From the NCBI GenBank assembly GCA_021151625.1, contig JAGKWY010000003.1, forward strand, positions 9,425-73,424: 64,000 bases of DNA. Direction: 5' to 3'. A program made the translations under genes and the position numbers. The stretch is from Gammaproteobacteria bacterium (GTDB lineage: Bacteria > Pseudomonadota > Gammaproteobacteria > Pseudomonadales > Cellvibrionaceae). A model generated the notes under the pieces. It worked only from the letters and a program-made list of their open reading frames with translations. It was not told the origin of the DNA and made no database searches. Positions 29,601-38,338 of this stretch are shown in pieces. The number at the start of each line of letters is the position of its first letter. Positions within the stretch are counted from its first letter, which is position 1.

Positions 29601-32600
29601 ACAGTGCAGGTGTAATTAAGGACTGCCTGATTAATCGCAAAAACTGGCCGGATTTTAAGGCAGTGATAGATACAAAAATTAAAGGTGTTTTTAACCTTGA
29701 TCAGGAAAGTGCGGCCATGCCGCTGGATTTCTTTGTTGCATTTTCCTCTGTAAGTTCAGTGCTCGGAAATATCGGCCAAACAGACTATGCCTTTGGTAAT
29801 GCCTATTTGGATGAATTGTGCCGTTGGCGTAATAACCTGAAAGAAAAAAATCTACGTTCGGGAAAAAGTATCTCTATCAATTGGCCGATCTGGGAAGATG
29901 GTGGAATGAAAATAGAGAAAAACATTCTCAGGGCAATGGAAGAGTCCGTGGGAATTATTCCCCTGGCTGAAAATCAGGGATTAGATATGTTTGACGATAT
30001 TATGCAGTCTTCATTGACTCAGGTAATGCCCTTGCATGGAGTATTAAATCGCCTGGAAACAACGATGCAGCGCTATAACGCACATGGTGAATCTGCCTTA
30101 CCCGGTTCGCCGATCGGCGCTGAAGCACAAAGTAAATCAACATCGGATTCAATACTTGTTAATGCAGCAGAAACCGCGAACCAGCTAGCTCAACCTTTGG
30201 ATGAGAAGTTGCGGGAAATGATCAGCAAGGCAATTCAATTGCCGAAAGAGCGGATCGATCCCAATCGGGTATTCGGTGATATGGGCTTTGATTCGATTGT
30301 GTTGCGTGAGTTTGCAGCCAATTTCAAAACAAAACTGGATATAGAATTATCACCTGCTGTTTTCTTCTCTTCCAATACATTAAATAAAATAAAGCAGTAT
30401 CTGCTGACTGATCATCTTTCCAGTCTGCAAAAAACCTTGGTGCCGTCTGGAGTTGTCGCGAACAACATCGGTTCGCAAGAGAAAATGATAGCTACGCCGG
30501 TGCGTCAACTGGCACAAGCGCAGTCTGCGCATCAACAACCTGTACCACACAGTCACAACGAACCTGTCGCTATTATTGGTATGGATGGCATGTTCCCGGG
30601 CGCAGAAAACCTGGATGTGTTCTGGCAGAATTTGAGCGAAGGTGTCGATCCTATCAGCGAGATCCCGCCAATGCGTTGGCGCTGGCAGGATCACTATGGC
30701 AGTACCTTCGGTGCCGCTAATAAAACCAATTCAAAATGGGGTGGCTTTATGCCTCATATTGAATATTTTGATCATCATTTCTTTGATTTATCTGCTGGCG
30801 AAGCGATTCATATGGATCCACAACAGCGGCTGTTTTTGCAAACCGTTTGGAAAACAATTGAGTCTGCCGGTTACAACGCAATGGATTTAAAAGGCAATAA
30901 TGTTGGTGTCTTTGTCGGCGTTGAATTTAGTGATTATAAGGATTATCTCGATCGCAATGGTGTGCGTTACAGTGCTGAAATGGCGATCGGAAATTCGCTC
31001 AATATGATTCCTAATCGGGTTTCCTATTATTTTGACTTTGATGGTCCGAGCGAGGCGGTAGATACAGCCTGTTCGGGCAGTTTGGTGGCGATTAATCGAG
31101 CCATCAGGTCTATTCAGTCAGGCGAATCGCGTTTGGCTATTGCAGGTGGTGTAAGCGTTATTCTTTCACCCAAGACCATGATAGGCACCAGCCAGCTAAA
31201 TATTTATTCTCCTGATGGTCGTTGCAAAACTTTTGATAAAAGCGCCAATGGTTATGTAAAAGGTGAAGGTGTTGCTGCAGTTTTATTAAAGCCGCTTAAA
31301 GCCGCTATTGAAGATGGCGATAATATTTTGGCAGTTATTAAAGGCGCCGCAGTCAATCACGGTGGCCGTAGTAATTCGATTACTGCACCAAATCCAGCTG
31401 CACAAGCAAAATTGTTGTTTAAAGCCTATTCCGAAGCGGGAATTGGTGCAGAGCGCGTGTCCTATATTGAGTTGCACGGCACCGGCACTAATCTTGGTGA
31501 CCCGGTAGAAGTAGAGGGTATCAAGTCCGCATTTGCCATGTTGGCAGAATCTGCCGGCACTCCGGTTTCCAAAAACAATTATTGTGGTATCGGGTCAGTT
31601 AAATCCAACATTGGCCATCTTGAACCAGCAGCTGGAATTGCTGGTGTGATTAAAGTCATTCTCTCAATGAAGGCCCGCCAGCTGCCGCCCAATCTCCATT
31701 TCACAGATTTGAATCCTCTGATCAAAATTGAGAATTCGCCGTTTTATGTGGTGGATAAAAAACGCGATTGGGTAAGAAATCTGGATAGCGATGGAAACGA
31801 GTTGCCACTGGTTGCCGGGGTAAGCTCTTTTGGCTTTGGCGGCACTAATGCTCACCTGGTATTGGAAGAATATCTTGCTCCACGTCAGGCCTCCATTGCG
31901 CAGAGTTCATATCTTTTTGTGTTGTCCGCAAAAACCTCGGCGCAGTTGGATGAATCAGCGCGCAATTTAATTGCGTATGTAGATTCATCCGCGCGCGAAG
32001 CTATTTCACTGCGCGATTTTATTTACACGCTGCAAGTTGGCCGGGTACCAATGGAGGAGCGTTTGGCATTCACGGTTAGCCATTGGCAAGATTTGGGCGA
32101 AAAATTACGTGATTATCTCGCGGGTAGACTAGATTACGTTGATTGCCGAGGCAGTAAGGCAAGCAACCACATACCGGTTCACGATTTGCTGGATGACAGT
32201 CTGCAAGGGTATATCTTACAGAGTGGCAACAACAGGCAATTAGCGAAGTGGTGGTTGCTGGGCGTTAATTTTAATTGGCAGTTGCTTTACACCAATGCTC
32301 CGTCAAACAAAATTAACCTGCCGACATATCCATTTGCTAAAACGCGGTGCTGGATTGATTCGGTGGTTGGTGAAGCCCAGATTATCGAACAGCCAGCAGC
32401 TTCTGTCCCCGCTCCGGTGTCTGAGCCAATAGCAGCTACTCAATCCGTATCGGCTATTCCTGCATTGGTGCGGGAAAAAGTGTCCCAACTTGCCGGGGTA
32501 AGCTTTAGCGAACTTGCAGATGATGCGCATCTGGCGGCGGATATTGGTCTGGATTCAATAAAAATGATGAGCTTGATTAATGAGCTTATCTCATCAAGAC

Positions 32601-35600
32601 CAGAGGCTGAGCTGGAATATTTTAATGAATTGGGAATGAATAGCATTGTTGGCCAGGCACAAACCATTTCCGGGTTAATTGACATTTTTACCAGAGCAGA
32701 AGCGAGCGTATCTTCTTCTAATGTATCAGCGCAAACACCACCAACGACCAGCACACAAGGTGTGATTATGGTGGATGATGGTGTTCCTTTACTGGATTCG
32801 CAATATCTGTTTTTGCCAACGTATTTTATTACCAACTCCAGCTCTTTGTGCTCTTATGTAGAGCTAAAAGGCCCGCTAGATATCAACCTCGCCAATGCGG
32901 CTTGGTCGAAGCTGATTCAGCGCCATCCCGTTTTGCAGCTTGGTTTCCAGTGGCCCGGAAAAAAATCAGCGACCTTTGCTGATGTTAAAGTGGATTTTGT
33001 TCGTGATTACCTGGCCCCTAAAATCCGCTGCGAAGATATACGTGCGTTATCGGACAAATCTGCCGCAATTCAGCAGGCATTTGATGAGCGATTAAATCGT
33101 CAGTGGAACATGGAGCAATGGCCGCTGCACGAGTTTGCGCTGTATCAAAAAGCTGATGATGAATATGTTCTTTTCTGGAGTAATGAGCACATCATTTCCG
33201 ATGGCTTAAGTAACCAGCAGGCACTCAGGGAGTTTCTGGAGCTTTATACCGCTGAGTTAAGTGGTGTAGTAATTCCGGCCGCTGAATACAGTTCAGCAGA
33301 GCAATATGTTGAGTTGATCAAGCGAATTAACAGTTATACCGAGAGTGAGAGCGTTGCTGATATTCCCCAGGCATTGTCTGGCAGCTACACCTTTAACCCT
33401 GAAGGCAAAATCCGTGATCGAAGCAATGTGAAATTTGAATGTGCGAAGCATGTCCTTGATTCGGCATTTACTGACAAGTTGTTTGAATTAACGAAACGCT
33501 CGCGCTTTTCAATGAACACTATTCTGGTAAATGCATTTATTCAGGCTATTGCGCAATACGATAAAACCGGTCAGGACATAACCCTGCAAATTCCAACCGG
33601 TGGACGGAATTATCCGGATCTATCCTTAACCAATACTATGGGGTGCTTTGCGCAGAATTTGTCGATCAGTTTTTCTCGTACCAATATTGGCGATCAGCAG
33701 AGTGGATTTGATCTGGTGCAAAACACCATTAACGATTCCATCCTGTATGGTGTTGATATAAAGCAAGCACGGGATTTGACTGCTCTGGTCAAGCAGATGC
33801 CATTAACCGAACAGAATGCGCTGCCAAAACATGCTGCAGACATGATGCTGGCAGCTGTTAAATCCAATTTGTACTTTCCCTATACGGGACACACTGGTAT
33901 TGCAAGCTGTTATGGCAATGTCCAGGTTCAGCAATATACTGCGGGAACCTCCAATTCTCCCGGCAGTATTGATTTGCTCCAGGAAATTTTTGATGGACGA
34001 CTTCATATTTTTGTAAATTATGATGCGAGTTTTTTCCCATCTACCTTAATTGATAGCCTGGTGAAAGACTACATCGGAAAATTGGAATCCTTTACTGCGC
34101 AAAACTTTATTTTGACTTCGGGTGCACATCTGAATGTTGTAGACAGTCAGTTGCAAACTGATGTGGTACTTGATCATGCCAACCGAGTCCTTAATGCCTC
34201 ACTTACGCTGGGCGACGTTAATAAAGACCTTGAGGCGGATCTTGGTTTTGATTCCATTGATAAAATAAAACTGGTTACGCAGTTGTATACATGGAACAAA
34301 ACCATCAATCGATCCGCGTTGATTAAGTGTCGCAGCCTGGGTGAGATGGCGGCGGCTATTCAGCATGGTTCGGTTACTGGCAGTGCTCAAACAGCTATTG
34401 CACTCACGTCGAGTAATACTGCCGCAACTACTGAAGCACACGTGAGTTTTGATGATTCAATCCTGACTCCCATTGAGCGCATTATTAACCAGGCACAAGC
34501 TACACCTGATGCGATTGCCGTTACTAATCAGCAGGGCCAATCAATCACCTATCGGGAGTTGGATATTCAATCCAGCAAGATAGCGCGTGTGTTAAAAGCG
34601 CAGGGCATAGGTACTGCAGATTTTGTTGGTGTTATTTCCAATCGCGGTCCGTTAATGTTGGTGGGAATACTGGCGATTTTAAAATCCGGTGCAGCTTATG
34701 TGCCGATTGATCCCACATATCCTGCGGGCAGGATGAGTTACATTTTAAAACACGCGCGGATTAAGACTCTTGTTGCAGATCCATCGCTGATTGGTGTGCT
34801 CGATGATTTGTTTCCGGCAGATAAAGAAAATAGAACTGAAGGTACCCTGCTTGAGTCGATTGTTTTGCTGGGTAATGCGAATCAGCAACAAAGTGAAAGT
34901 TTTGGGAAAATTGTCAGTGATGTTGTGACAACAGCCTCCTGGGGCTCGCTCTCTGGAGAGCGTCTGGAGTTATCTATAAATCCACAGGATAACATGGTGG
35001 TGCTATTTACCTCCGGCTCAACGGGTAACCCCAAGGGCGTAGTGTTGAATCATGAAGGTTACAACAATCGACTGAACTGGCATCAGAAACTGTTCCAATT
35101 GTGTCCAGGTGAAAAGGTTGCCCAGAAAACATCATGCTGTTTTGACGTATCTCTGTGGGAATTGTTTTGGCCGCTGATGTTCGGTGGTGTGGTGTGCGCA
35201 GTTGAAAAAGATACTGTATCCAACCCCTGGGATTTTGCTGATTGGCTGGAGGCGGAATCAATCAACATTGCGCACTTCGTTCCATCAATGTTCGGTGCAT
35301 TTATTTCCAATATTGATACGGAAAAACATCAATTTAAATCCCTGCGTTGGTTGGCATTCTCCGGCGAGGCTTTGGCAACCAACACCGTCCAGCAATGGAT
35401 AGATGCCTACCAATTGACTGTTGGGTTATGCAATTTGTATGGCCCAACAGAAGCATCGATCGACGTTACCTATCACATTATTAGCGAGCGTCCGGGCGAT
35501 GCAGTTCCCATCCCGATAGGAAAAGCCATTGATAATGTTTCACTGATTATTCTTGATCAGGAAGGCAATCAGGTTAAGCCCGGAGAAATGGGGGAGTTGT

Positions 35601-37450
35601 GCATAGGTGGAATTCAGGTTGCGAAAGAGTATCTCTATGAGCCGCAATTAACCGCAAAAGCATTTATCTCCAATAAGTTTGCTGCAATTCCGGGGGCAAC
35701 CTTGTACAGAACTGGCGATCTGGCAACGGAAAACGAAGATGGTTCTTTTAATTACCATGGTCGTATTGACAGCCAGGTAAAGATTCGCGGCTTTAGAGTA
35801 GAGCTGGGTGAAATAGAAAATATCGCCTCCAGTCATACCAATATCAACGAGGCTGCGGTTTTGCTGGTTAATCAGGGCGGCACGGATAAGTTGATTATGT
35901 GGTATGCCGGTGCGCAGACACCTGAAGCAGAGATAAAAGCGTTTATCAATGAGCGCTGCCCGGATTATATGGTGCCACATTTTGTTTACTGGTCAGACGT
36001 TGCCTTACCAAAAAATAGCAATGGAAAACTTGATCGGAAAGTATTGCTTAATCAATTACAGGCGGGCACTGAAAAAAAGATCGAATCAAAAACGACAACG
36101 CCTACTGTTGATAAAGTATTGCCTGTCGGGCCTGCACAAAAATGGATTTTTTCCTATTTTGATGAGCCTTATAAATGGTATGGCATCAGTCAGCTTCATT
36201 ATCGCAAAGCGTTAGACATAGATTGCTTCCAGTCGGCAGTGAACATATTGGTGGAAAACCACGCTGAATTGCGCACGGTATTTGGTCAAAAAGATGGATC
36301 CTGGGTACAGGAAGTCCATACGAATTGCCCAGTGCTTGAAGTTATTCATCATCACTCAACACTAAGCGGCGATGAATTGGCGGAATCTATTCAGGAGCTT
36401 GCTTATGCCATGGCGGATAGTTTGCATTACAACCAATGGCCATTGTGCAAATTTGCGGTAATAAAGTTACAGGATGATTCATGCAAGATCTTGTGGGTCG
36501 CACATCATCTGATGTCGGATCTGGTATCCGGACAACTATTAAGCCGGCAATTATGGGCGGTGTATTCCAGTCTGGTTAGTAACTCAACATATGATCAGTC
36601 TTTGTTTGTATCTTCTACTTCTTATCCTGGTTATGTAGAAGAGCTCCAGGCTGCATTTTCTACTGAGTCCTCTGAATATAAAAACCTGTTGAATTACTGG
36701 AAGAAGCAGGCTGCAGGCATAAAGAAATGCATTGAAATCCCCTATGACCAACACGGTGGGGATAACACTGAAGATTCAGATGCACGGATTGTAATTGCTC
36801 TTGAAAAAGATGCTGTTGGTCTTTTGCAGCGCAATGCCTGTGAGCTTTATGAATGTAATTTCTATTCTTTGCTCTGTGCCCCGGTTTACAAATTGATGGC
36901 TAATTTGCTCAAGCGTACCCAGATTGCTATTAGCCACAAACTAAATGCTAGGAATATTGGCGGCCCAGCAAAGAATTATTTTAGTTGCGTTGGCAATTTT
37001 GCAGTAAACGCACCGCTAAACATCAGCGTTAAAAAGCAGGATGGATTCAGTGTAATCATTAATGCAATTAAGAGCGGCCTCGCTGATATGCCAATGGGTG
37101 GTGCAAGTTATGATTGGGTATCCGATGCACTTCCCGAGGATATGTATCCTGATAGTAAGCTGACGAGTATCCGCATAAATTATCTTGGCGATATAACCGC
37201 TATAGAGAGCGAAGATTTTTATGTTAATGAAAAAGAGTTAAATCAGCGCTTGTCTTTCCCTCTACAGAAAAGAACCAGCTTGGTGGAATTCTTCTTTTAT
37301 ACGAAAAATAAGGTTACTTATCTCGAAATATCCTACTCAGATAATTTCTATGCCATGAAAACAATGGAGGGTATTGGCGCACAGTACCAGGAAATTTTGA
37401 GCGAGTTGGTGCATGAGGTTAAGCGATCTTCTGCAGTTACTTCTGATTGA
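26693..37450 (+). CDS. Hybrid trans-AT PKS-NRPS: KS-KR-ACP-KS-ACP-C-ACP-A-C
   Basis: 3585 residues, gene coupled by TGATATG to PKS gene 1. The N-terminus KNKRELLAKLLQKK is docking-like. KS3: Cys206, His341, His381. KR2: GGLGGLG near 890, Tyr1032. ACP4: Ser1201. KS4: Cys1460 (DTACSGS), His1595, His1642. ACP5: Ser1955. C1 at ~2028-2480 has EHIISDG (catalytic His2166, Asp2170; first His of HHxxxDG replaced by Glu). ACP6: Ser2521. Adenylation domain ~2590-3120: TSGSTGNPKG, NLYGPTEASID, YRTGDLA, Lys3112. By hand alignment to GrsA the pocket reads D-V-W-H-A-S-L-I-D-K, close to serine codes. C2 at ~3137-3585 has HHLMSDL (His3272, Asp3276; Gly replaced by Leu). No carrier lies between A and C2, and there is no thioesterase, so release is probably by C2 or in trans. 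Confidence 0.93.
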   Translation: MSPEKNKRELLAKLLQKKLNAKSGEKTEKKYPDDIIAIVGMSGRYPMADDIDMFWENLVAGRDCVTDIPQTRWNWQEFKWGTAADSARTQGGFIADVDKFDPQFFGISPREAVTMDPQERLFLQTAWHTVEDAGYTPKTLANNSGKVGVFVGVMNSNYSILGSTLWNQAHKTDQTYICNPTFWSLANRVSYTFNFNGPSLAIDTACSSSLTAIHLACESIRRNECEMALAGGVNLILHPAQMEILAKREMLSPTGKCHSFGQGADGFADGEGVGAILLKPLNQAVQDGDNIYGVIRGSHLNSGGKTNGYSVPSPVAQANLIATTIKNAKVDPRKITYVEAHGTGTALGDPIEVRGLAKAFGSHTEDKQYCALGSVKANIGHLEAAAGISGITKILLQMRHETLVPTIHATQESEYIDLKNSPFYLQKEISPWLPGKKKLAGISSFGAGGSNTHIILQSFNLPEQQHGDMPCVIPVSVTHKHQLPDYIQSLIAQIEKNKTAKHFSLVNVSHTLIEGRQDMAVRLAVVASNIDELLSKLRSYLQGNKNIENLFEGFADTNDAKQYHVFKSLQQSELIQFAKKWVSGEVKKPQALFKNFQPQRISLPGYPFLKESYWAPRSPAEVVGNESDSKLVKSSAIPVASTTITSASPRIGNLYLTPAWINKAAKGSAAQTDLSNVLIFSQDENCHPLFEHKFKQVSFVKLGSSFSNDGKNNYTVRQDHKEDMELLLNTAGGLRPVDAIIYAWKNSAIEANEQTGAVESLYAGIQPLLSLVKNLASNNKNAAIKIVIWSVDNGCLSDLSSLAYSGFVKSVKAEQQELDIKHVIFEKNEEHSLEFQLAALTTELMEPASAPAVIKYCEQQRKIESIQSVELADTTALHSWIKQGGTYLITGGLGGLGKVFAKRIAAIGGVKLALTGRSALSESNKSFLETLRAKNNEVVYYSCDLTSEADVHVLFEKITSRFIKLDGIIHSAGVIKDCLINRKNWPDFKAVIDTKIKGVFNLDQESAAMPLDFFVAFSSVSSVLGNIGQTDYAFGNAYLDELCRWRNNLKEKNLRSGKSISINWPIWEDGGMKIEKNILRAMEESVGIIPLAENQGLDMFDDIMQSSLTQVMPLHGVLNRLETTMQRYNAHGESALPGSPIGAEAQSKSTSDSILVNAAETANQLAQPLDEKLREMISKAIQLPKERIDPNRVFGDMGFDSIVLREFAANFKTKLDIELSPAVFFSSNTLNKIKQYLLTDHLSSLQKTLVPSGVVANNIGSQEKMIATPVRQLAQAQSAHQQPVPHSHNEPVAIIGMDGMFPGAENLDVFWQNLSEGVDPISEIPPMRWRWQDHYGSTFGAANKTNSKWGGFMPHIEYFDHHFFDLSAGEAIHMDPQQRLFLQTVWKTIESAGYNAMDLKGNNVGVFVGVEFSDYKDYLDRNGVRYSAEMAIGNSLNMIPNRVSYYFDFDGPSEAVDTACSGSLVAINRAIRSIQSGESRLAIAGGVSVILSPKTMIGTSQLNIYSPDGRCKTFDKSANGYVKGEGVAAVLLKPLKAAIEDGDNILAVIKGAAVNHGGRSNSITAPNPAAQAKLLFKAYSEAGIGAERVSYIELHGTGTNLGDPVEVEGIKSAFAMLAESAGTPVSKNNYCGIGSVKSNIGHLEPAAGIAGVIKVILSMKARQLPPNLHFTDLNPLIKIENSPFYVVDKKRDWVRNLDSDGNELPLVAGVSSFGFGGTNAHLVLEEYLAPRQASIAQSSYLFVLSAKTSAQLDESARNLIAYVDSSAREAISLRDFIYTLQVGRVPMEERLAFTVSHWQDLGEKLRDYLAGRLDYVDCRGSKASNHIPVHDLLDDSLQGYILQSGNNRQLAKWWLLGVNFNWQLLYTNAPSNKINLPTYPFAKTRCWIDSVVGEAQIIEQPAASVPAPVSEPIAATQSVSAIPALVREKVSQLAGVSFSELADDAHLAADIGLDSIKMMSLINELISSRPEAELEYFNELGMNSIVGQAQTISGLIDIFTRAEASVSSSNVSAQTPPTTSTQGVIMVDDGVPLLDSQYLFLPTYFITNSSSLCSYVELKGPLDINLANAAWSKLIQRHPVLQLGFQWPGKKSATFADVKVDFVRDYLAPKIRCEDIRALSDKSAAIQQAFDERLNRQWNMEQWPLHEFALYQKADDEYVLFWSNEHIISDGLSNQQALREFLELYTAELSGVVIPAAEYSSAEQYVELIKRINSYTESESVADIPQALSGSYTFNPEGKIRDRSNVKFECAKHVLDSAFTDKLFELTKRSRFSMNTILVNAFIQAIAQYDKTGQDITLQIPTGGRNYPDLSLTNTMGCFAQNLSISFSRTNIGDQQSGFDLVQNTINDSILYGVDIKQARDLTALVKQMPLTEQNALPKHAADMMLAAVKSNLYFPYTGHTGIASCYGNVQVQQYTAGTSNSPGSIDLLQEIFDGRLHIFVNYDASFFPSTLIDSLVKDYIGKLESFTAQNFILTSGAHLNVVDSQLQTDVVLDHANRVLNASLTLGDVNKDLEADLGFDSIDKIKLVTQLYTWNKTINRSALIKCRSLGEMAAAIQHGSVTGSAQTAIALTSSNTAATTEAHVSFDDSILTPIERIINQAQATPDAIAVTNQQGQSITYRELDIQSSKIARVLKAQGIGTADFVGVISNRGPLMLVGILAILKSGAAYVPIDPTYPAGRMSYILKHARIKTLVADPSLIGVLDDLFPADKENRTEGTLLESIVLLGNANQQQSESFGKIVSDVVTTASWGSLSGERLELSINPQDNMVVLFTSGSTGNPKGVVLNHEGYNNRLNWHQKLFQLCPGEKVAQKTSCCFDVSLWELFWPLMFGGVVCAVEKDTVSNPWDFADWLEAESINIAHFVPSMFGAFISNIDTEKHQFKSLRWLAFSGEALATNTVQQWIDAYQLTVGLCNLYGPTEASIDVTYHIISERPGDAVPIPIGKAIDNVSLIILDQEGNQVKPGEMGELCIGGIQVAKEYLYEPQLTAKAFISNKFAAIPGATLYRTGDLATENEDGSFNYHGRIDSQVKIRGFRVELGEIENIASSHTNINEAAVLLVNQGGTDKLIMWYAGAQTPEAEIKAFINERCPDYMVPHFVYWSDVALPKNSNGKLDRKVLLNQLQAGTEKKIESKTTTPTVDKVLPVGPAQKWIFSYFDEPYKWYGISQLHYRKALDIDCFQSAVNILVENHAELRTVFGQKDGSWVQEVHTNCPVLEVIHHHSTLSGDELAESIQELAYAMADSLHYNQWPLCKFAVIKLQDDSCKILWVAHHLMSDLVSGQLLSRQLWAVYSSLVSNSTYDQSLFVSSTSYPGYVEELQAAFSTESSEYKNLLNYWKKQAAGIKKCIEIPYDQHGGDNTEDSDARIVIALEKDAVGLLQRNACELYECNFYSLLCAPVYKLMANLLKRTQIAISHKLNARNIGGPAKNYFSCVGNFAVNAPLNISVKKQDGFSVIINAIKSGLADMPMGGASYDWVSDALPEDMYPDSKLTSIRINYLGDITAIESEDFYVNEKELNQRLSFPLQKRTSLVEFFFYTKNKVTYLEISYSDNFYAMKTMEGIGAQYQEILSELVHEVKRSSAVTSD

Positions 37451-37498
37451 GTAGAAATAAATAATTAAATTTTAAATTTAAAAATGAGGATATACATT

Positions 37499-38338
37499 GT
37501 GAAAAAAATGACTTTAGTTAAGTGTTTGCTTGTAGGCTCAGTATGTTTTCTTGGTGCTCCCTATTCCGCCTTTGCCAAAGCAATGAGCGGCAATGAGATT
37601 GTAGTAACTGCAGAGGATAGATACATAGGGAAAACTCAAAAGTCAGAGTTGGCAATGATACTTATTAACTCGGATGGAAAAGAGCGCACCAGAAAAATGA
37701 CCATGACCAGAAAGAATTTTGGTGCAGATCTAAAAGATCAAAAAGCCATATATTTCTTTAATTACCCTGAAGACATCAAGGATACGAGCTATTTGAGCTT
37801 TGACTGGATCGAGGAGGGAAAAGATGATGACTCATGGTTGTATTTGCCTGCACTGAAAAAGGTAAAGCGTCTGGCTTCGGCAGATAAATCGGATCCATTT
37901 CTGGGTAGCGATTTTACCTATACGGATATAAAAACGTCCCGTAAAGATTATTGGGATTACACGATTGTAAAAGATAGCGAAATGGTCGATGGACATGATT
38001 GCTGGGTACTTGAAGGTGTGCCCAAAAATGGTGACTACGATAGAGTGATAAAAGAGACTGGTTATGATAAATCTCGTATATGGGTTAGCAAAGATAACTT
38101 TATCAAAATGAAAGGAACTTTCTGGGTTGTAAAAGGAAAGAAAATAAAACATTTTGAAGCTAAAGATATAGAAAATATCGACGGTATCTGGACGGTAAAA
38201 ACCAACAAAATGACTACTACCAAGGGCGGTGCTACCGAGCATTCCACCATCATAAAAATTGATAAAGTCCGCTATGAGGAAGAAGTGGATGATGCATATT
38301 TTACGCCGTTAAAAATGTCGCGAGGCATATCGAAATGA
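37499..38338 (+). CDS. Periplasmic outer-membrane-lipoprotein-sorting-like (LolA-fold) protein
   Basis: 279 residues from GTG 37499. This start is preferred to ATG 37484 because GAGGA (37486-37490) is spaced correctly for the GTG and nothing SD-like precedes the ATG. A signal peptide follows (KKMTLVKCLLVGSVCFLGAP, cut after AFA). The mature protein fits the LolA-like family often encoded beside RND/MMPL pumps: KSELAMILINSDGKERTRKM, FNYPEDIKDTSYLSFDW, DDDSWLYLPALKKVKRL and DPFLGSDFTYTDI. Such proteins have a hydrophobic-ligand-binding open barrel, so it may carry the lipophilic product or a lipid across the periplasm. It overlaps the following barrel gene by 4 bp (ATGA), which argues for coupled expression. 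Confidence 0.85.
   Translation: MKKMTLVKCLLVGSVCFLGAPYSAFAKAMSGNEIVVTAEDRYIGKTQKSELAMILINSDGKERTRKMTMTRKNFGADLKDQKAIYFFNYPEDIKDTSYLSFDWIEEGKDDDSWLYLPALKKVKRLASADKSDPFLGSDFTYTDIKTSRKDYWDYTIVKDSEMVDGHDCWVLEGVPKNGDYDRVIKETGYDKSRIWVSKDNFIKMKGTFWVVKGKKIKHFEAKDIENIDGIWTVKTNKMTTTKGGATEHSTIIKIDKVRYEEEVDDAYFTPLKMSRGISK

Noticed and set aside
32776..34160. C1 as an inactive or non-condensation domain because the first His of HHxxxDG is Glu
   Set aside because: The catalytic second His, Asp and Gly (HIISDG) are kept and the full ~450-residue fold is present, so activity is the simpler reading.
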